Shown here: positions 17,362 to 26,063 of the stretch, in pieces
Numbering within the stretch: position 1 is the first letter of the stretch
How the letters are laid out: every line of letters starts with the position of its first letter
Source of the DNA: Aerococcus urinae
GTDB taxonomy: Bacteria; Bacillota; Bacilli; Lactobacillales; Aerococcaceae
Direction of reading: 5' to 3'
DNA length: 64,000 nt
Assembly (NCBI RefSeq): GCF_001543175.1
Contig: NZ_CP014161.1
Span: 434,001 to 498,000 of the forward strand
The notes under the pieces: model-generated
Database searches by the model: none
Seen by the model: the letters and a program-made list of their open reading frames with translations, nothing else
What the model was told of the DNA's origin: nothing
Translations under genes and position numbers: made by a program

Positions 17362-17441
17362 TTAACTAGCTCTTTAGAGAATAGTTAATAATATCTTAAT
17401 TGCTTAAAAAGCGTGCAAAATATCATACTCTCCCTCTAGTG

Positions 17442-17471
17442 AACCTTGGTGCTTCGGCGCCAAGGTTTTTT
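17442..17471 (+). terminator. Terminator of surface protein 1, adjacent to the intron insertion
   Basis: AACCTTGGTGC (17442-17452) pairs with GCGCCAAGGTT (17457-17467) around a TTCG tetraloop, then TTTTTT. The group II intron begins four bases after the T-run. Confidence 0.92.
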
Positions 17472-17475
17472 GTAT

Positions 17476-19359
17476 GTGTGCCTGGCATGGGCGACAACTC
17501 GGTGGTGAAAGTCCACTACAGGCCTTTGCAGTAGGAACTGTTAGCCAAAGACAAGGGTGTCCACCGTGAGGTGGAATCTGAAGGAAGTTGGAGGCAAATA
17601 CTTGCACTGACGTACAGAAACTTCATAAAGAAAGGCTGTCAAAAGATGGATGAGCTTGCCTAACAAAGTGAAGTCCAATACTGCACGAATCTGAGACAGT
17701 AGATGAAGCAGTGACATGAGTAGAAAGTTGTCGTTCTTACCCAGGGAGATCTCACAGACGGCGCAGGAGTCCCCTTATAAGAAGCCGGTCGAAAAAGGTT
17801 TACTGTAAGAAGTCAGCCGAAGTCATAGTAGTTTCCAGAGGAAACGAAGGACTGAACAATATCCATGTTTATTTAGATGGGAGGTAGCTCAATTATGGGA
17901 AAAGCAGAAAAGTTGCGAAAGCAACGCAGCCTACAGAGAAATAAGGTGGAACCTGAAAAGTATGCAGGTGTGCTTAGTAGTAGAGCTATTGAATATATGA
18001 AAAGACATGATGGGTCTCTAATGAGTCTCGTTGTCAGAGAAGAAAAACTCATGCGTGCGGCTCAATCGGTTCGAAAGAACAAAGGAGCAGCTGGTATTGA
18101 TGGTGTTTCCGCAAAAGATGCGGAAGCCGAAGTAAGAAAGTATCTTAGACCCTTACAACAGAAACTGATGAATGCAACATATAAACCTCAACCGGTCAAG
18201 CGGGTAGAAATCCCTAAGGCCAATGGAGGAGTTCGTCGATTAGGTATTCCTGTTGTCAGGGATCGCATTGTTCAACAAGCCATTCGACAAGTGATTGAAC
18301 CAATCATAGATCCTCAACTATCACCTTATAGTCATGGTTTTCGTAAAGGCAAGAGTGCACATAGTGCACTGAAACAATGTGTCGACTATTACGAAACAGG
18401 CTATAAAGTTGTGGTTGATTGTGATCTGAAGAATTGTTTTGATAATTTTAATCAAGATAAAATGATTCATTACTTGGAACAAATGGTAAAAGATCCAGCG
18501 ATATCACGTATTCTTAGACGTTTTATGAGTGCAGGTGTTATTGATCTGATGGGTCAATTGATTAACAGTCATACGGGCACCCCTCAAGGGGGTGTCATTT
18601 CACCGCTTCTATGTAATGTTTATTTAAATGAATTGGATAGAGAATTAGAACGTCGTGGACATCGTTTTGTGCGTTACGCAGATGACTTTGCGATTTTCGT
18701 CAAATCTAAGCGAGCAGGAGAACGTGTGCTAAAAAGTATTACTACTTACATTGAAAAAGATCTTCGATTAACCGTTAACCATGAGAAAAGTCAAGTGGGT
18801 TCGCCAACCCGTTTAAAATTCTTGGGTTGCCTTATCATGCCTACCCGAAAGGGTTGTCGTTTTCGTCCGACGAATGAAGCGAAGAAGAAATTCAAAGCAA
18901 AGTTAAAACGTCTGACAAGTCGAAAGCGACCAGGTCCCTTTAAAACCATTGTAAAAGAGATCAACCAAGTCACACAAGGCTGGATCAACTATTTTGGATT
19001 AGGTTATATTAAAACCTATATTGAAGATATAGAACAATGGTTAAACCATCGCCTAAGGCAACTCATTTTGAAGCGATGGAAAAACTGTCGAACGAAGATT
19101 ATACGCCTCATGCGGTTGGGATTGGATAGTGATAGCGCGAAGCGTATTGCTTTCTCACGCAAGAAATATTGGCGCCTATCCAAGACACCGGAGGTGCACT
19201 ACGCTCTGACAACAAAAAGACTCCGTCAGTGGGGATTAAAATCATTAACCCTCCTGGCGAAGTCTGCCTATTTAAGATATTGAACCGCCGTATACGGAAC
19301 CGTACGTACGGTGGTGTGAGAGGTCCTCTGTCCGACTAACGGACAGAGTCCTACTCGAT
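17476..19359 (+). mobile_element. Group II intron, bacterial class C-like, copy 1
   Basis: 1884 bases. The 5' end is GTGTG (consensus GUGYG) and the 3' end is ACTCGAT. Domain V is the hairpin at 19285-19314 (CCGCCGTA with TACGGTGG), immediately after the stop of the encoded protein, and domain VI is the CTCTGTCCG/CGGACAGAG hairpin following it. The encoded protein has reverse transcriptase and maturase regions but no HNH endonuclease, and the element sits just past a terminator hairpin, both hallmarks of class C introns. Boundaries follow from comparison with the copy at 32396-34279 and may be off by one base at the 3' end. Confidence 0.9.
17895..19283 (+). CDS. ltrA: Group II intron reverse transcriptase/maturase, copy 1
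   Basis: Intron-encoded protein, 462 aa from ATG 17895; GGGAGGT at 17879-17885 precedes it, so the in-frame ATG 17877 is not preferred. Reverse transcriptase blocks include KGAAGIDGVS, RRLGIPVVRDRIVQQAI, SHGFRKGKSAH, TGTPQGGVISPLLCN and the catalytic RYADDFAIF. The maturase domain X follows (WINYFGLGYIK region). No C-terminal HNH motif, so retrohoming would not use an endonuclease. Lys at the position that is Asn in copy 2 (base 18047 A versus 32967 C). Stop codon lies two bases before domain V. Confidence 0.93.
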   Translation: MGKAEKLRKQRSLQRNKVEPEKYAGVLSSRAIEYMKRHDGSLMSLVVREEKLMRAAQSVRKNKGAAGIDGVSAKDAEAEVRKYLRPLQQKLMNATYKPQPVKRVEIPKANGGVRRLGIPVVRDRIVQQAIRQVIEPIIDPQLSPYSHGFRKGKSAHSALKQCVDYYETGYKVVVDCDLKNCFDNFNQDKMIHYLEQMVKDPAISRILRRFMSAGVIDLMGQLINSHTGTPQGGVISPLLCNVYLNELDRELERRGHRFVRYADDFAIFVKSKRAGERVLKSITTYIEKDLRLTVNHEKSQVGSPTRLKFLGCLIMPTRKGCRFRPTNEAKKKFKAKLKRLTSRKRPGPFKTIVKEINQVTQGWINYFGLGYIKTYIEDIEQWLNHRLRQLILKRWKNCRTKIIRLMRLGLDSDSAKRIAFSRKKYWRLSKTPEVHYALTTKRLRQWGLKSLTLLAKSAYLRY

Positions 19360-19373
19360 TCTATAGTACCTAG

Positions 19374-19412
19374 GTGTTGATGAGAATTAAAAGTTCTTTA
19401 TCAACACTTTTT
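19374..19412 (+). terminator. Terminator-like hairpin downstream of intron copy 1
   Basis: GTGTTGAT (19374-19381) pairs with ATCAACAC (19400-19407), with further AGAA/TTCT pairing inside, followed by TTTTT. No gene lies between it and the intron. Confidence 0.7.
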
Positions 19413-19603
19413 GCTTAAAATTTAAAAAATCATAAAAAGAAATAGAAATAAAGGATAACTTTGTTAAATTAACATTTCTGTAATTAAATTGTAAAATTTG
19501 TAAATATAGATTAGAATCCTTATTAAGACTAGCTTCAGTGTGTCAAAAATATGACATATTAGCCAGAAAATACTAAAAGTGTGAAGATTTTGCGAAGTAT
19601 AAC

Positions 19604-19631
19604 TTGAATATAATTGAATATGTACTAAAAT
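19604..19631 (+). promoter_or_regulatory. Putative promoter of surface protein 2
   Basis: TTGAAT (19604-19609), 16-base spacer, TAAAAT (19626-19631), ten bases before GAGGGAGA, the same spacing as for surface protein 1. Confidence 0.5.
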
Positions 19632-19640
19632 TAATTTATA

Positions 19641-19750
19641 GAGGGAGATAAAAAATTTACTTGCACGAAAGTTCAGCGATAAATAAGCTGACATTCTTTA
19701 CTAGTGCACTGGCAAAGAAATATATGATTTTGTAATGGGAGGTCAATATT
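19641..19750 (+). promoter_or_regulatory. Conserved 5' leader of surface protein 2, candidate structured RNA
   Basis: Shorter version of the leader at 15756-15912: CAGC/GCTG hairpin (19674-19677 with 19687-19690), TTCTTT/AAAGAA arms (19694-19699 and 19714-19719) around AGTGCACT (19703-19710), then TGGGAGGTC. The loop of the first hairpin differs from copy 1 while the arms are kept. Confidence 0.5.
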
Positions 19751-21025
19751 ATGAAAGACTTGAAAAAATTATTATTAGGCGCAGTAGCTACTACTGCTGC
19801 AGCTGGTGTGTTTTTCTCAGCTGAAGCAACTGTTGCTCAAGCAGCTGAACCAACCCTCACCGCTGCTGAAAATCCTTTCGCAGGTAAAAAAGTAGTTCAT
19901 GGTGCAGAAAATAACGCAACCGATAATAAAGAAGAAGTAAAACCCAACGAAGAAAAACCAGCTGAAAAACCAGCTGAAAAAACTTCAGATAAAGGTCCTT
20001 TAACCAAAGCAGAAGCACCTTTTGCTGGTAGAGAAGTTAAAAAACCTCAATTTACTGAAGCAGAAGCACCTTTTGCTGGTAAAACACAAGGTGAAAAATT
20101 CACCGAAGCAGAAGCACCTTTCAAAAATAAACAAAAAGGTACTGAATTAAATTCTGCAGAAGACCCATTTGGTGCAACAAAAGTGAATAAAGTTGCTCCA
20201 ACTACTTCTTATGAAGCTGTTCCACATTACTTTAATAGTTTGAAAGAAGCTTTAGGAGCATATCCTGGTTCAAAACCATTATATGATAATGCAAGTAAAA
20301 AATATGTTGTATATACCGATAAAGGTCAATTAGTTAAATATGAATTCAATACTTTAGAAGAAGCTACGAATGCATTCCCTAACCTAGATCCTTTAGCTGA
20401 AAACGGTAAATACTACGTATATACAACTCAAGCTCCATTATTAAAATATGTGTTTGATACTCAAGAAGAAGCATTTAACGCTTTCCAAGATGTAGAACCT
20501 CTATTTGAAAATGGTAAATATGTTGTTTATACACAAGCATCACCTAAAGTTAAATATGAATTTAAAACTGTTGAAGAAGCATTAGCTGCTTTCCCAGGTT
20601 CAAATCCATTGGCTGAAGGTGACCACTATGTAGTTTACACAACTATGAAACCAGTAGAAGGAACAGTTGCTGAAAAAGTTCCTGGTAGCGTTGTTAAACC
20701 TAAAGCTTTAAACCCTGAAACTGGCGAACCTTTAAACCCTTCAGCACCAAAAGCTGAAAAAACATCTGCTGATAAACCAGCTAATGAAGCTCCTAAAGCT
20801 AAAGGAGAAAAAGGTAAGGAATCAGGTAACAAGAAGAATACTGATGGCAAAGTTGTCGTAGCTAACGAAAAAGCTAAGAAAGACAACAAAGCTAAGAAAG
20901 ACGCTAAAGCTCAAAAAGCTAACGCTAAATTACCAGCTACTGGTGTAGTTGCTGGTTCTGTTGCAGGCTTAGGTGTTGCCTTAGTTGCTGCTGGTTCAGC
21001 TCTATCTTTCCGTCGTCGTAAATAA
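19751..21025 (+). CDS. LPxTG cell-wall-anchored repeat surface protein
   Basis: 424-aa sortase substrate. Signal peptide 1-32 nearly identical to that of the 15913 gene. Five short motifs of the type (F/L)T.AEAPFAGK occur at about 36, 84, 101, 117 and 133. Four tandem 36-residue-period repeats start at about 158, 195, 231 and 267, each with pattern Y.F.T.EEA..AFP...PL, then Y.VYT. A Pro/Lys/Glu-rich wall segment leads to LPATG 394-398, a hydrophobic segment and RRRK. Downstream sequence and terminator also match the first surface gene, indicating duplication followed by replacement of the middle. I do not recognise the 36-residue repeat. Confidence 0.87.
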   Translation: MKDLKKLLLGAVATTAAAGVFFSAEATVAQAAEPTLTAAENPFAGKKVVHGAENNATDNKEEVKPNEEKPAEKPAEKTSDKGPLTKAEAPFAGREVKKPQFTEAEAPFAGKTQGEKFTEAEAPFKNKQKGTELNSAEDPFGATKVNKVAPTTSYEAVPHYFNSLKEALGAYPGSKPLYDNASKKYVVYTDKGQLVKYEFNTLEEATNAFPNLDPLAENGKYYVYTTQAPLLKYVFDTQEEAFNAFQDVEPLFENGKYVVYTQASPKVKYEFKTVEEALAAFPGSNPLAEGDHYVVYTTMKPVEGTVAEKVPGSVVKPKALNPETGEPLNPSAPKAEKTSADKPANEAPKAKGEKGKESGNKKNTDGKVVVANEKAKKDNKAKKDAKAQKANAKLPATGVVAGSVAGLGVALVAAGSALSFRRRK

Positions 21026-21107
21026 TTAACTAGACCTTAAGCGAATAGTTAATAGTATCTAAATTGCTTAAATAAAGGTGCAAGAATATCTTACTCTCCC
21101 TCTAGCG

Positions 21108-21140
21108 GACCTTGGTGCTTTCGTGCCAAGGTCTTTCTTT
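21108..21140 (+). terminator. Terminator of surface protein 2
   Basis: GACCTTGG (21108-21115) pairs with CCAAGGTC (21126-21133), then TTTCTTT. Homologous to the terminator at 17442-17471, but no intron is present here. Confidence 0.85.
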
Positions 21141-21191
21141 GTTTATAGCCGGAAAAGGGCTATGAATCGGTCGTCTCTTCGTAAATGACTG

Positions 21192-21200
21192 TGCTATAAT
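21192..21200 (+). promoter_or_regulatory. Extended -10 promoter of rsmD
   Basis: TGCTATAAT at 21192-21200, 30 bases before the start codon. Confidence 0.6.
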
Positions 21201-21230
21201 GAATAGCGAATTGAGAAGGGATGTGGCAAG

Positions 21231-21791
21231 ATGCGGATTATAGCCGGTGAATTTGGGGGGATCCCCCTACAAGCGGTGCCAGGATCAAATACCCGGCCCA
21301 CGACAGATAAGATTAAGGAGTCCATGTTTAATATTATTGGTCAATACCTAGATGGCGGGATTGTCCTTGACTTTTATGCGGGGTCAGGAGCTCTGGGACT
21401 GGAAGCCTTATCGCGGGGAGCTGATGAGGTTTATGCTTTTGAACGTTTCTGTAAGGCCCAAGAAACAATTGCTAAGAATGTGGGTAAAGCCCATCTTGAA
21501 GAGCGTTACCACTTATTGAAGGGTGACAACCAAAAGCAGTTGAAGTTTTTGCGGAAGAAGGCTCCTAACTTACAATTTGACTGGGTTTTCTTAGATCCGC
21601 CTTATAAGGGCCAACATTTGGAAGACTTGCTCCTTCAGTTCCAAGAAGAAGGCTGGCTCAGTGACCAAGTCACAGTGGTTTGTGAGCTGGATAGTCAAGA
21701 TAACCTGCCTGACATCGTGGGAAACTTACACGTCTTTAAAAATGCGACTTACGGCCACACCCGGGTGGTTTGCTATCGTTTTGCTGCATAG
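21231..21791 (+). CDS. rsmD: 16S rRNA (guanine-N2)-methyltransferase RsmD
   Basis: SAM-dependent methylation of G966 of 16S rRNA during 30S assembly. Motif I DFYAGSGALG at 47-56 binds SAM and motif IV LDPPY at 121-125 is the N-methyltransferase active-site signature. 186 aa, normal. GAAGGGATG supplies the ribosome site. In B. subtilis coaD follows; it is absent here and the comE genes come next after a terminator. Confidence 0.92.
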   Translation: MRIIAGEFGGIPLQAVPGSNTRPTTDKIKESMFNIIGQYLDGGIVLDFYAGSGALGLEALSRGADEVYAFERFCKAQETIAKNVGKAHLEERYHLLKGDNQKQLKFLRKKAPNLQFDWVFLDPPYKGQHLEDLLLQFQEEGWLSDQVTVVCELDSQDNLPDIVGNLHVFKNATYGHTRVVCYRFAA

Positions 21792-21798
21792 GGCATTC

Positions 21799-21832
21799 AA
21801 GCTGATTTCATGAAATTGAAGTCAGCTTTTTT
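21799..21832 (+). terminator. Terminator of rsmD
   Basis: AAGCTGATTTCA (21799-21810) pairs with TGAAGTCAGCTT (21817-21828) with one G-T wobble, then TTTT. Confidence 0.85.
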
Positions 21833-21884
21833 CGTTAACTGATGCTTTCTTTACGGATGAATAAGTAGAGAAAGAGGTGTCGCT

Positions 21885-22631
21885 ATGCAAGCGTGGTGGG
21901 AAGAATTAAAGAACTTATCCTTTGCAGAAATCATTGAAAATTATGGCAAATTACTGGTCGGAGCCTTGGTCGCTGGGGTTTTATTGGTGGCTGTTTTGTT
22001 TTATTTTGTTTTTGACCGGGTGCTTAGTCCAGCTGGTCAAGCCCCAGTAGCCGCAACCGCCTTGGTGGAATCAGTTGATCTAGAGGAAAATAGTCAGCCG
22101 GAGCCGTCCGTGACAGACCAAGCGGAAGGTGGCGAAGCTGGGAATTCAGAGGGGCAGGGAGACGATTTAATCTATGTGGATGTCAAAGGGGCAGTCAAGT
22201 CCCCTGGCCTATACCAAGTTCAAGCAGGTGATCGTGTCCTCGATGCCATTGATTTGGCGGGTGGACTCAATGACCAAGCCGATTCTAAACGGATTAATCT
22301 CTCCCAACGCCTCCAGGACCAGATGGTGGTCTATGTGCCGGCCTTGGATGAAGAGGTGGGAGCGGATGACTTGATGGCTATAACTCCTGCTTTGTCTGAG
22401 GATGGCCCAACTGCAGGAAGTAGCCAGGGAGATAGTCAGAAGATCAATATCAATACTGCTGACGCCAGCCAACTCCAAGAAATATCCGGCATAGGGGAGA
22501 AGAAGGCGGCTGATATTATCCAATATCGGGAAAGTAAGGGGTCTTTTCAAACGATTGAGGAGATTACCGAAGTCTCTGGTATTGGCGACAAGACCTTTGA
22601 GAAGATCAAAGAACAAATTACTGTGAATTAA
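21885..22631 (+). CDS. comEA: Competence protein ComEA, DNA-binding receptor
   Basis: Membrane-anchored double-stranded DNA receptor for transformation. One transmembrane segment lies at about 23-46, followed by a Glu/Pro-rich linker, an SLBB domain (about 86-140, DVKGAVKSPGLYQVQAGDRV) and a helix-hairpin-helix DNA-binding region (about 187-248, INTADASQLQEISGIGEKKAADI then VSGIGDKTFEKI). 248 aa. comEC starts one base after the stop, so the pair is co-transcribed. Confidence 0.93.
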   Translation: MQAWWEELKNLSFAEIIENYGKLLVGALVAGVLLVAVLFYFVFDRVLSPAGQAPVAATALVESVDLEENSQPEPSVTDQAEGGEAGNSEGQGDDLIYVDVKGAVKSPGLYQVQAGDRVLDAIDLAGGLNDQADSKRINLSQRLQDQMVVYVPALDEEVGADDLMAITPALSEDGPTAGSSQGDSQKININTADASQLQEISGIGEKKAADIIQYRESKGSFQTIEEITEVSGIGDKTFEKIKEQITVN

Positions 22632-22632
22632 G

Positions 22633-24957
22633 ATGAAGACGAAGATTTTTTGGTTAGCCTTGGGCATCCTCTTACTGACAGCCCTCATGTTGGCGCCTTC
22701 GGTTTGGACCCTGGTCTTCTATCTTTGGTATTGGGGCCGGGTAATTGCCTTAAAGAAGAAGGGACTGGTCAAGTGGCTACTTGTCAGTCACTGTCTGATG
22801 GCTGCCTATCTTTATCTCCTTAGTCAACGGACGTCTCATTTTACTGGAGGGGAGGCTGCTTTAACTTTAGAAGTGGCTATCGATAACTTGAAGGTGGAAG
22901 GGGACTTAGTCCAATTTCAAGGCCAAGAATTGGCAACGGGGGAAAATTTTCAAGTCTTTTATTACTTAAAATCTGAGGCTGAGCAGGCGGCTTGGTTAAA
23001 TCAAGAGCGATCTTTTCAAGTCAGTCTCCTAGGCCACTTAACCCCTCCCAACGGCCAGCGTAATTTTCATGGTTTTGACTACCAGGTCTATTTGAGTCGG
23101 CAAAACATTGATTGGGTCTGTGAGGTAGAAAAGGTTCAAGAACTGGCTGATTTACCCTATTGGTCTTATTTTTGGCCCAACTTTCGCCAGAGCATATATG
23201 CCTATTTACAGGGCTTGGACTTAGGAATCTTGGCGGATTATTTCCAGGCTCTCTTTTTGAATGATAAGTCCGGCATTGACCAATCGGCCATGGCTGCCTA
23301 CCAGGAAATTGGGATTATTCATTTATTTTCCCTATCTGGTTTTCATGTCAACTATTTATTAGCCTTGTTGAAGCGGTCACTTCTCCGCCTGGGGGTCTTA
23401 GTAGAACACTACCAATGGATTGCCTTAGTAGTCTTACTGCTTTATGGCTGTTTACTTGGCTTACCTTATGGGATGATTCGGGCTATTGGGTCTTATCTTT
23501 ACGCCTTCATTCAAAGGCGGGCCGACCGACCTGTCGATCCCTGGGCTGGCCTAGCCTGGTCGCTATTATTTATCCTCCTTATCCATCCCCAGGCCATCTT
23601 TTCTTTGGGTTTTCAGTTGTCCTATGCTCTAACTGCTACCTTATTAATTATTAAACAAGCACCGCCCTTTAAGCAGGCCTGGCAGGAAGAATTCATCTGT
23701 TCTTTGGCCTGCACCTTGGTCACCATTCCTTTCCTCATTATCAGTCAGGCTGGTTTCTCTTGGTTAGCCTTGTGGGTCAATTACTTTTATTCCTGGCTAT
23801 TTTCTGTCTGTCTTTTTCCTGGCCTTCTTTTGGTAGTGGCTTTAGGAATAGGAGGATTAGGCTGGCTAGTGTCCCTAGTGGCCTGGCCCTTGTCCTGGCT
23901 GGTCCTTCATCTAGAGAAAGTGTCGGTCTTTTTTAGTGACCTGCCAGGATTTTACTGGCTAACTGGACATCTGCCTTTTATCTTTGTCCTGTTTTATTGC
24001 ATGATATTGGCTTATTGGTTAGATCGGCAAGTCTTAGCCAAGAGGAAAGGGCGAGGCTGGGTGGCCTTGGCTCTTACTCTCATGTTCTTGTATCTTTTCC
24101 CTCATTTATCCCCTCTAGGCCAGGTAGCTGTCTTAGATATCGGTCAAGGGGATTGTATCCTCGTCAAACCGCCGTTTTCTGCCTCGGCCTATTTGATTGA
24201 TGCGGCTGGCAGGCCCACTTTTCCCAAAGAAGACTGGCAAAAGCGACCCAGACGGACCTTGTTTGAAAGTCAAATTCAGCCTGCCTTAGCCGCCCAGGGA
24301 GTCCGCTCACTAGCCGGGCTATTCTTGACCCATGGCGACTTTGACCACTATGGGTCGGCACCTGAAATCATTAGCCAAATCTCGGTAGACAATCTCTATT
24401 TACCTATTGGCATGCAGGAAGATCATGAAGTCCTAGCCATCTTGGATCAGGCGCTCAAAGTCAGTAAGAATCCCCATATCCAAGTGGTCTGGCTCCAAGC
24501 TGGCCAAAGTCTAAGTCTCAATCGGTCCATGGCCTTGGAAGTCCTGATGCCAGAAAAACCAGGACCAGGGGAGAATGAAGATTCCTTAGCTATGTTAGGT
24601 AGGATGGGTCCCTTGACTTTTCTTTTTACTGGAGATATCGATGGGGCTGCTGAGATCCAAATGGCAGAAAAGCTTAATGGACCGATCGATGTCTTGAAGG
24701 TAGCCCACCATGGCTCTGACCATTCCAGCCCTAGTGATCTAATCGCCCAATGGCAACCCCACTATGCCTTGATTTCAGTGGGAGAGAATAACCGCTACGG
24801 CCATCCCAGTGACCGGGTAGTCGATAATCTAGCTGCAGTCAAGGCAACAACTTTCCGCACTGACCGGGATGGGGCTATCCATTATTTTTACCTGGGAAGG
24901 CATTATGTTTTTAAGACGGTAAAAGCAGCGGGGGAAGAAGATTTTATTGGAGATTGA
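22633..24957 (+). CDS. comEC: DNA internalization protein ComEC/Rec2
   Basis: Polytopic membrane channel for single-stranded DNA uptake, 774 aa. N-terminal membrane segments and an OB-like region are followed by the Competence membrane domain (about 200-480, LFSLSGFHVNYLLALL), then a C-terminal metallo-beta-lactamase-like domain beginning DIGQGDCILVKPP with THGDFDHYG and HHGSDHSS metal-binding motifs intact, compatible with nuclease activity. Full-length and undamaged, so the organism may be competent, though the other com genes lie outside the window. Confidence 0.94.
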   Translation: MKTKIFWLALGILLLTALMLAPSVWTLVFYLWYWGRVIALKKKGLVKWLLVSHCLMAAYLYLLSQRTSHFTGGEAALTLEVAIDNLKVEGDLVQFQGQELATGENFQVFYYLKSEAEQAAWLNQERSFQVSLLGHLTPPNGQRNFHGFDYQVYLSRQNIDWVCEVEKVQELADLPYWSYFWPNFRQSIYAYLQGLDLGILADYFQALFLNDKSGIDQSAMAAYQEIGIIHLFSLSGFHVNYLLALLKRSLLRLGVLVEHYQWIALVVLLLYGCLLGLPYGMIRAIGSYLYAFIQRRADRPVDPWAGLAWSLLFILLIHPQAIFSLGFQLSYALTATLLIIKQAPPFKQAWQEEFICSLACTLVTIPFLIISQAGFSWLALWVNYFYSWLFSVCLFPGLLLVVALGIGGLGWLVSLVAWPLSWLVLHLEKVSVFFSDLPGFYWLTGHLPFIFVLFYCMILAYWLDRQVLAKRKGRGWVALALTLMFLYLFPHLSPLGQVAVLDIGQGDCILVKPPFSASAYLIDAAGRPTFPKEDWQKRPRRTLFESQIQPALAAQGVRSLAGLFLTHGDFDHYGSAPEIISQISVDNLYLPIGMQEDHEVLAILDQALKVSKNPHIQVVWLQAGQSLSLNRSMALEVLMPEKPGPGENEDSLAMLGRMGPLTFLFTGDIDGAAEIQMAEKLNGPIDVLKVAHHGSDHSSPSDLIAQWQPHYALISVGENNRYGHPSDRVVDNLAAVKATTFRTDRDGAIHYFYLGRHYVFKTVKAAGEEDFIGD

Positions 24958-24965
24958 CTTGTTTA

Positions 24966-24994
24966 ATGACAAAGTCGGCCTTGTCAGTTAAAAT
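24966..24994 (+). promoter_or_regulatory. Sigma-A promoter of holA
   Basis: ATGACA (24966-24971), 17-base spacer, TAAAAT (24989-24994), just past the comEC stop. Confidence 0.6.
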
Positions 24995-25018
24995 AGATGG
25001 GATGTGAGGAGGGGCGTC

Positions 25019-26038
25019 ATGACTTTTCAAAGTACCATACAGAAAATTAAGGCAGGACAAGTGGATCCTATCTACCTTTTATTAGGGGAAGAGAAGTTTT
25101 TGATCCAAGAATTTGAAAATCAGTTAAGTCGAGCGGTCATTGGGGACCAAGAAGCGGTCAGTGATTTTAACTTTGTCCGCTTAGACTTAGAAGAACATTC
25201 CTTAGAAGAGGCCCTGGTAGAGGCCAATACCATTTCCTTTTTTTCTGAGCCTAAGATTATCTGGCTGACTAATCCGGTCTTTTTGAGTACGGAGAAGGGG
25301 AAGAAGGAGGAAAATACCCAGGCCCTCTTGGACTATCTGGCTGAACCGGCCCCTGACGTGACCCTGGTCTTTGTCTGTGATTTTGAGAAATTAGACGGGC
25401 GCAAAAAGGTTGTTAAGCAAATAAAAAAAGCCGCCAATCTGGTCGACGTTTCCTTGGCGGATGAGTCCACCACGACTAACTATATTAAAGACTATGTCAG
25501 AAATGCGGGCTACTTGATGGATCGTTCGGTTTTACAGCTTTTTTTGGAAAGAACCAACTATCAGCTATCGAGTGCCATGAATGAATTGGAGAAGCTCTTT
25601 CTCTTTGTGGGTCAGGAAGACCGTATCACTAAGCACGATGTCGAGACCGTGGTTTCGCCTTCCTTGGATAATAATATCTTCCACTTGACCGACTATGTCA
25701 TGGCCCACCGCCTGGAAGCGGCCTTGGACTTGTATCGGACCCTGATCCAGGAAAAACACCAGCCTATTGCGATTTTGGCCCTTTTAGAGGCTAACTTTCG
25801 ACTTTTTAGCCAAATTGCACTTCTTTCCCGCACGGGTTATGACCAAGGGGCAATAGCCAAGAGCCTAGGCGCCCATCCTTACCGGGTCAAGATGAGTATG
25901 AAACAAATGCGCTCCTACGATGGCAAGCAATTACTAGCAGCCTACCAGGACTTGGTGGAGTTGGATTATGAGATTAAGTCAGGCCAGGTAGATCCTAACT
26001 TAGGCATTGAATGGTTTATCTTGCGCTTTGCGGCCTAG
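25019..26038 (+). CDS. holA: DNA polymerase III subunit delta
   Basis: Clamp-loader subunit that opens the beta clamp. YLLLGEEKFLIQEFENQL at the N-terminus and VFVCDFEKLDGRKKVVKQIKK match HolA, with the helical C-terminal region (FILRFAA end) typical. A GTG at 25004 is in frame, but GGAGGGG (25008-25014) precedes ATG 25019; 339 aa. The neighbours comEC and rpsT are the usual ones in Firmicutes. Confidence 0.92.
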   Translation: MTFQSTIQKIKAGQVDPIYLLLGEEKFLIQEFENQLSRAVIGDQEAVSDFNFVRLDLEEHSLEEALVEANTISFFSEPKIIWLTNPVFLSTEKGKKEENTQALLDYLAEPAPDVTLVFVCDFEKLDGRKKVVKQIKKAANLVDVSLADESTTTNYIKDYVRNAGYLMDRSVLQLFLERTNYQLSSAMNELEKLFLFVGQEDRITKHDVETVVSPSLDNNIFHLTDYVMAHRLEAALDLYRTLIQEKHQPIAILALLEANFRLFSQIALLSRTGYDQGAIAKSLGAHPYRVKMSMKQMRSYDGKQLLAAYQDLVELDYEIKSGQVDPNLGIEWFILRFAA

Positions 26039-26063
26039 TCAGCGAAAGAAATACACAAAAAAA

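Noticed and set aside
17404-17607. 67-codon minus-strand frame over the terminator and intron 5' end
   Set aside because: Antisense to a strong terminator and to domain I of the intron; no start signals.
19464-19694. 76-codon minus-strand frame upstream of surface protein 2
   Set aside because: Same situation as at 15660-15860: AT-rich, overlaps the promoter and leader of the plus-strand gene.
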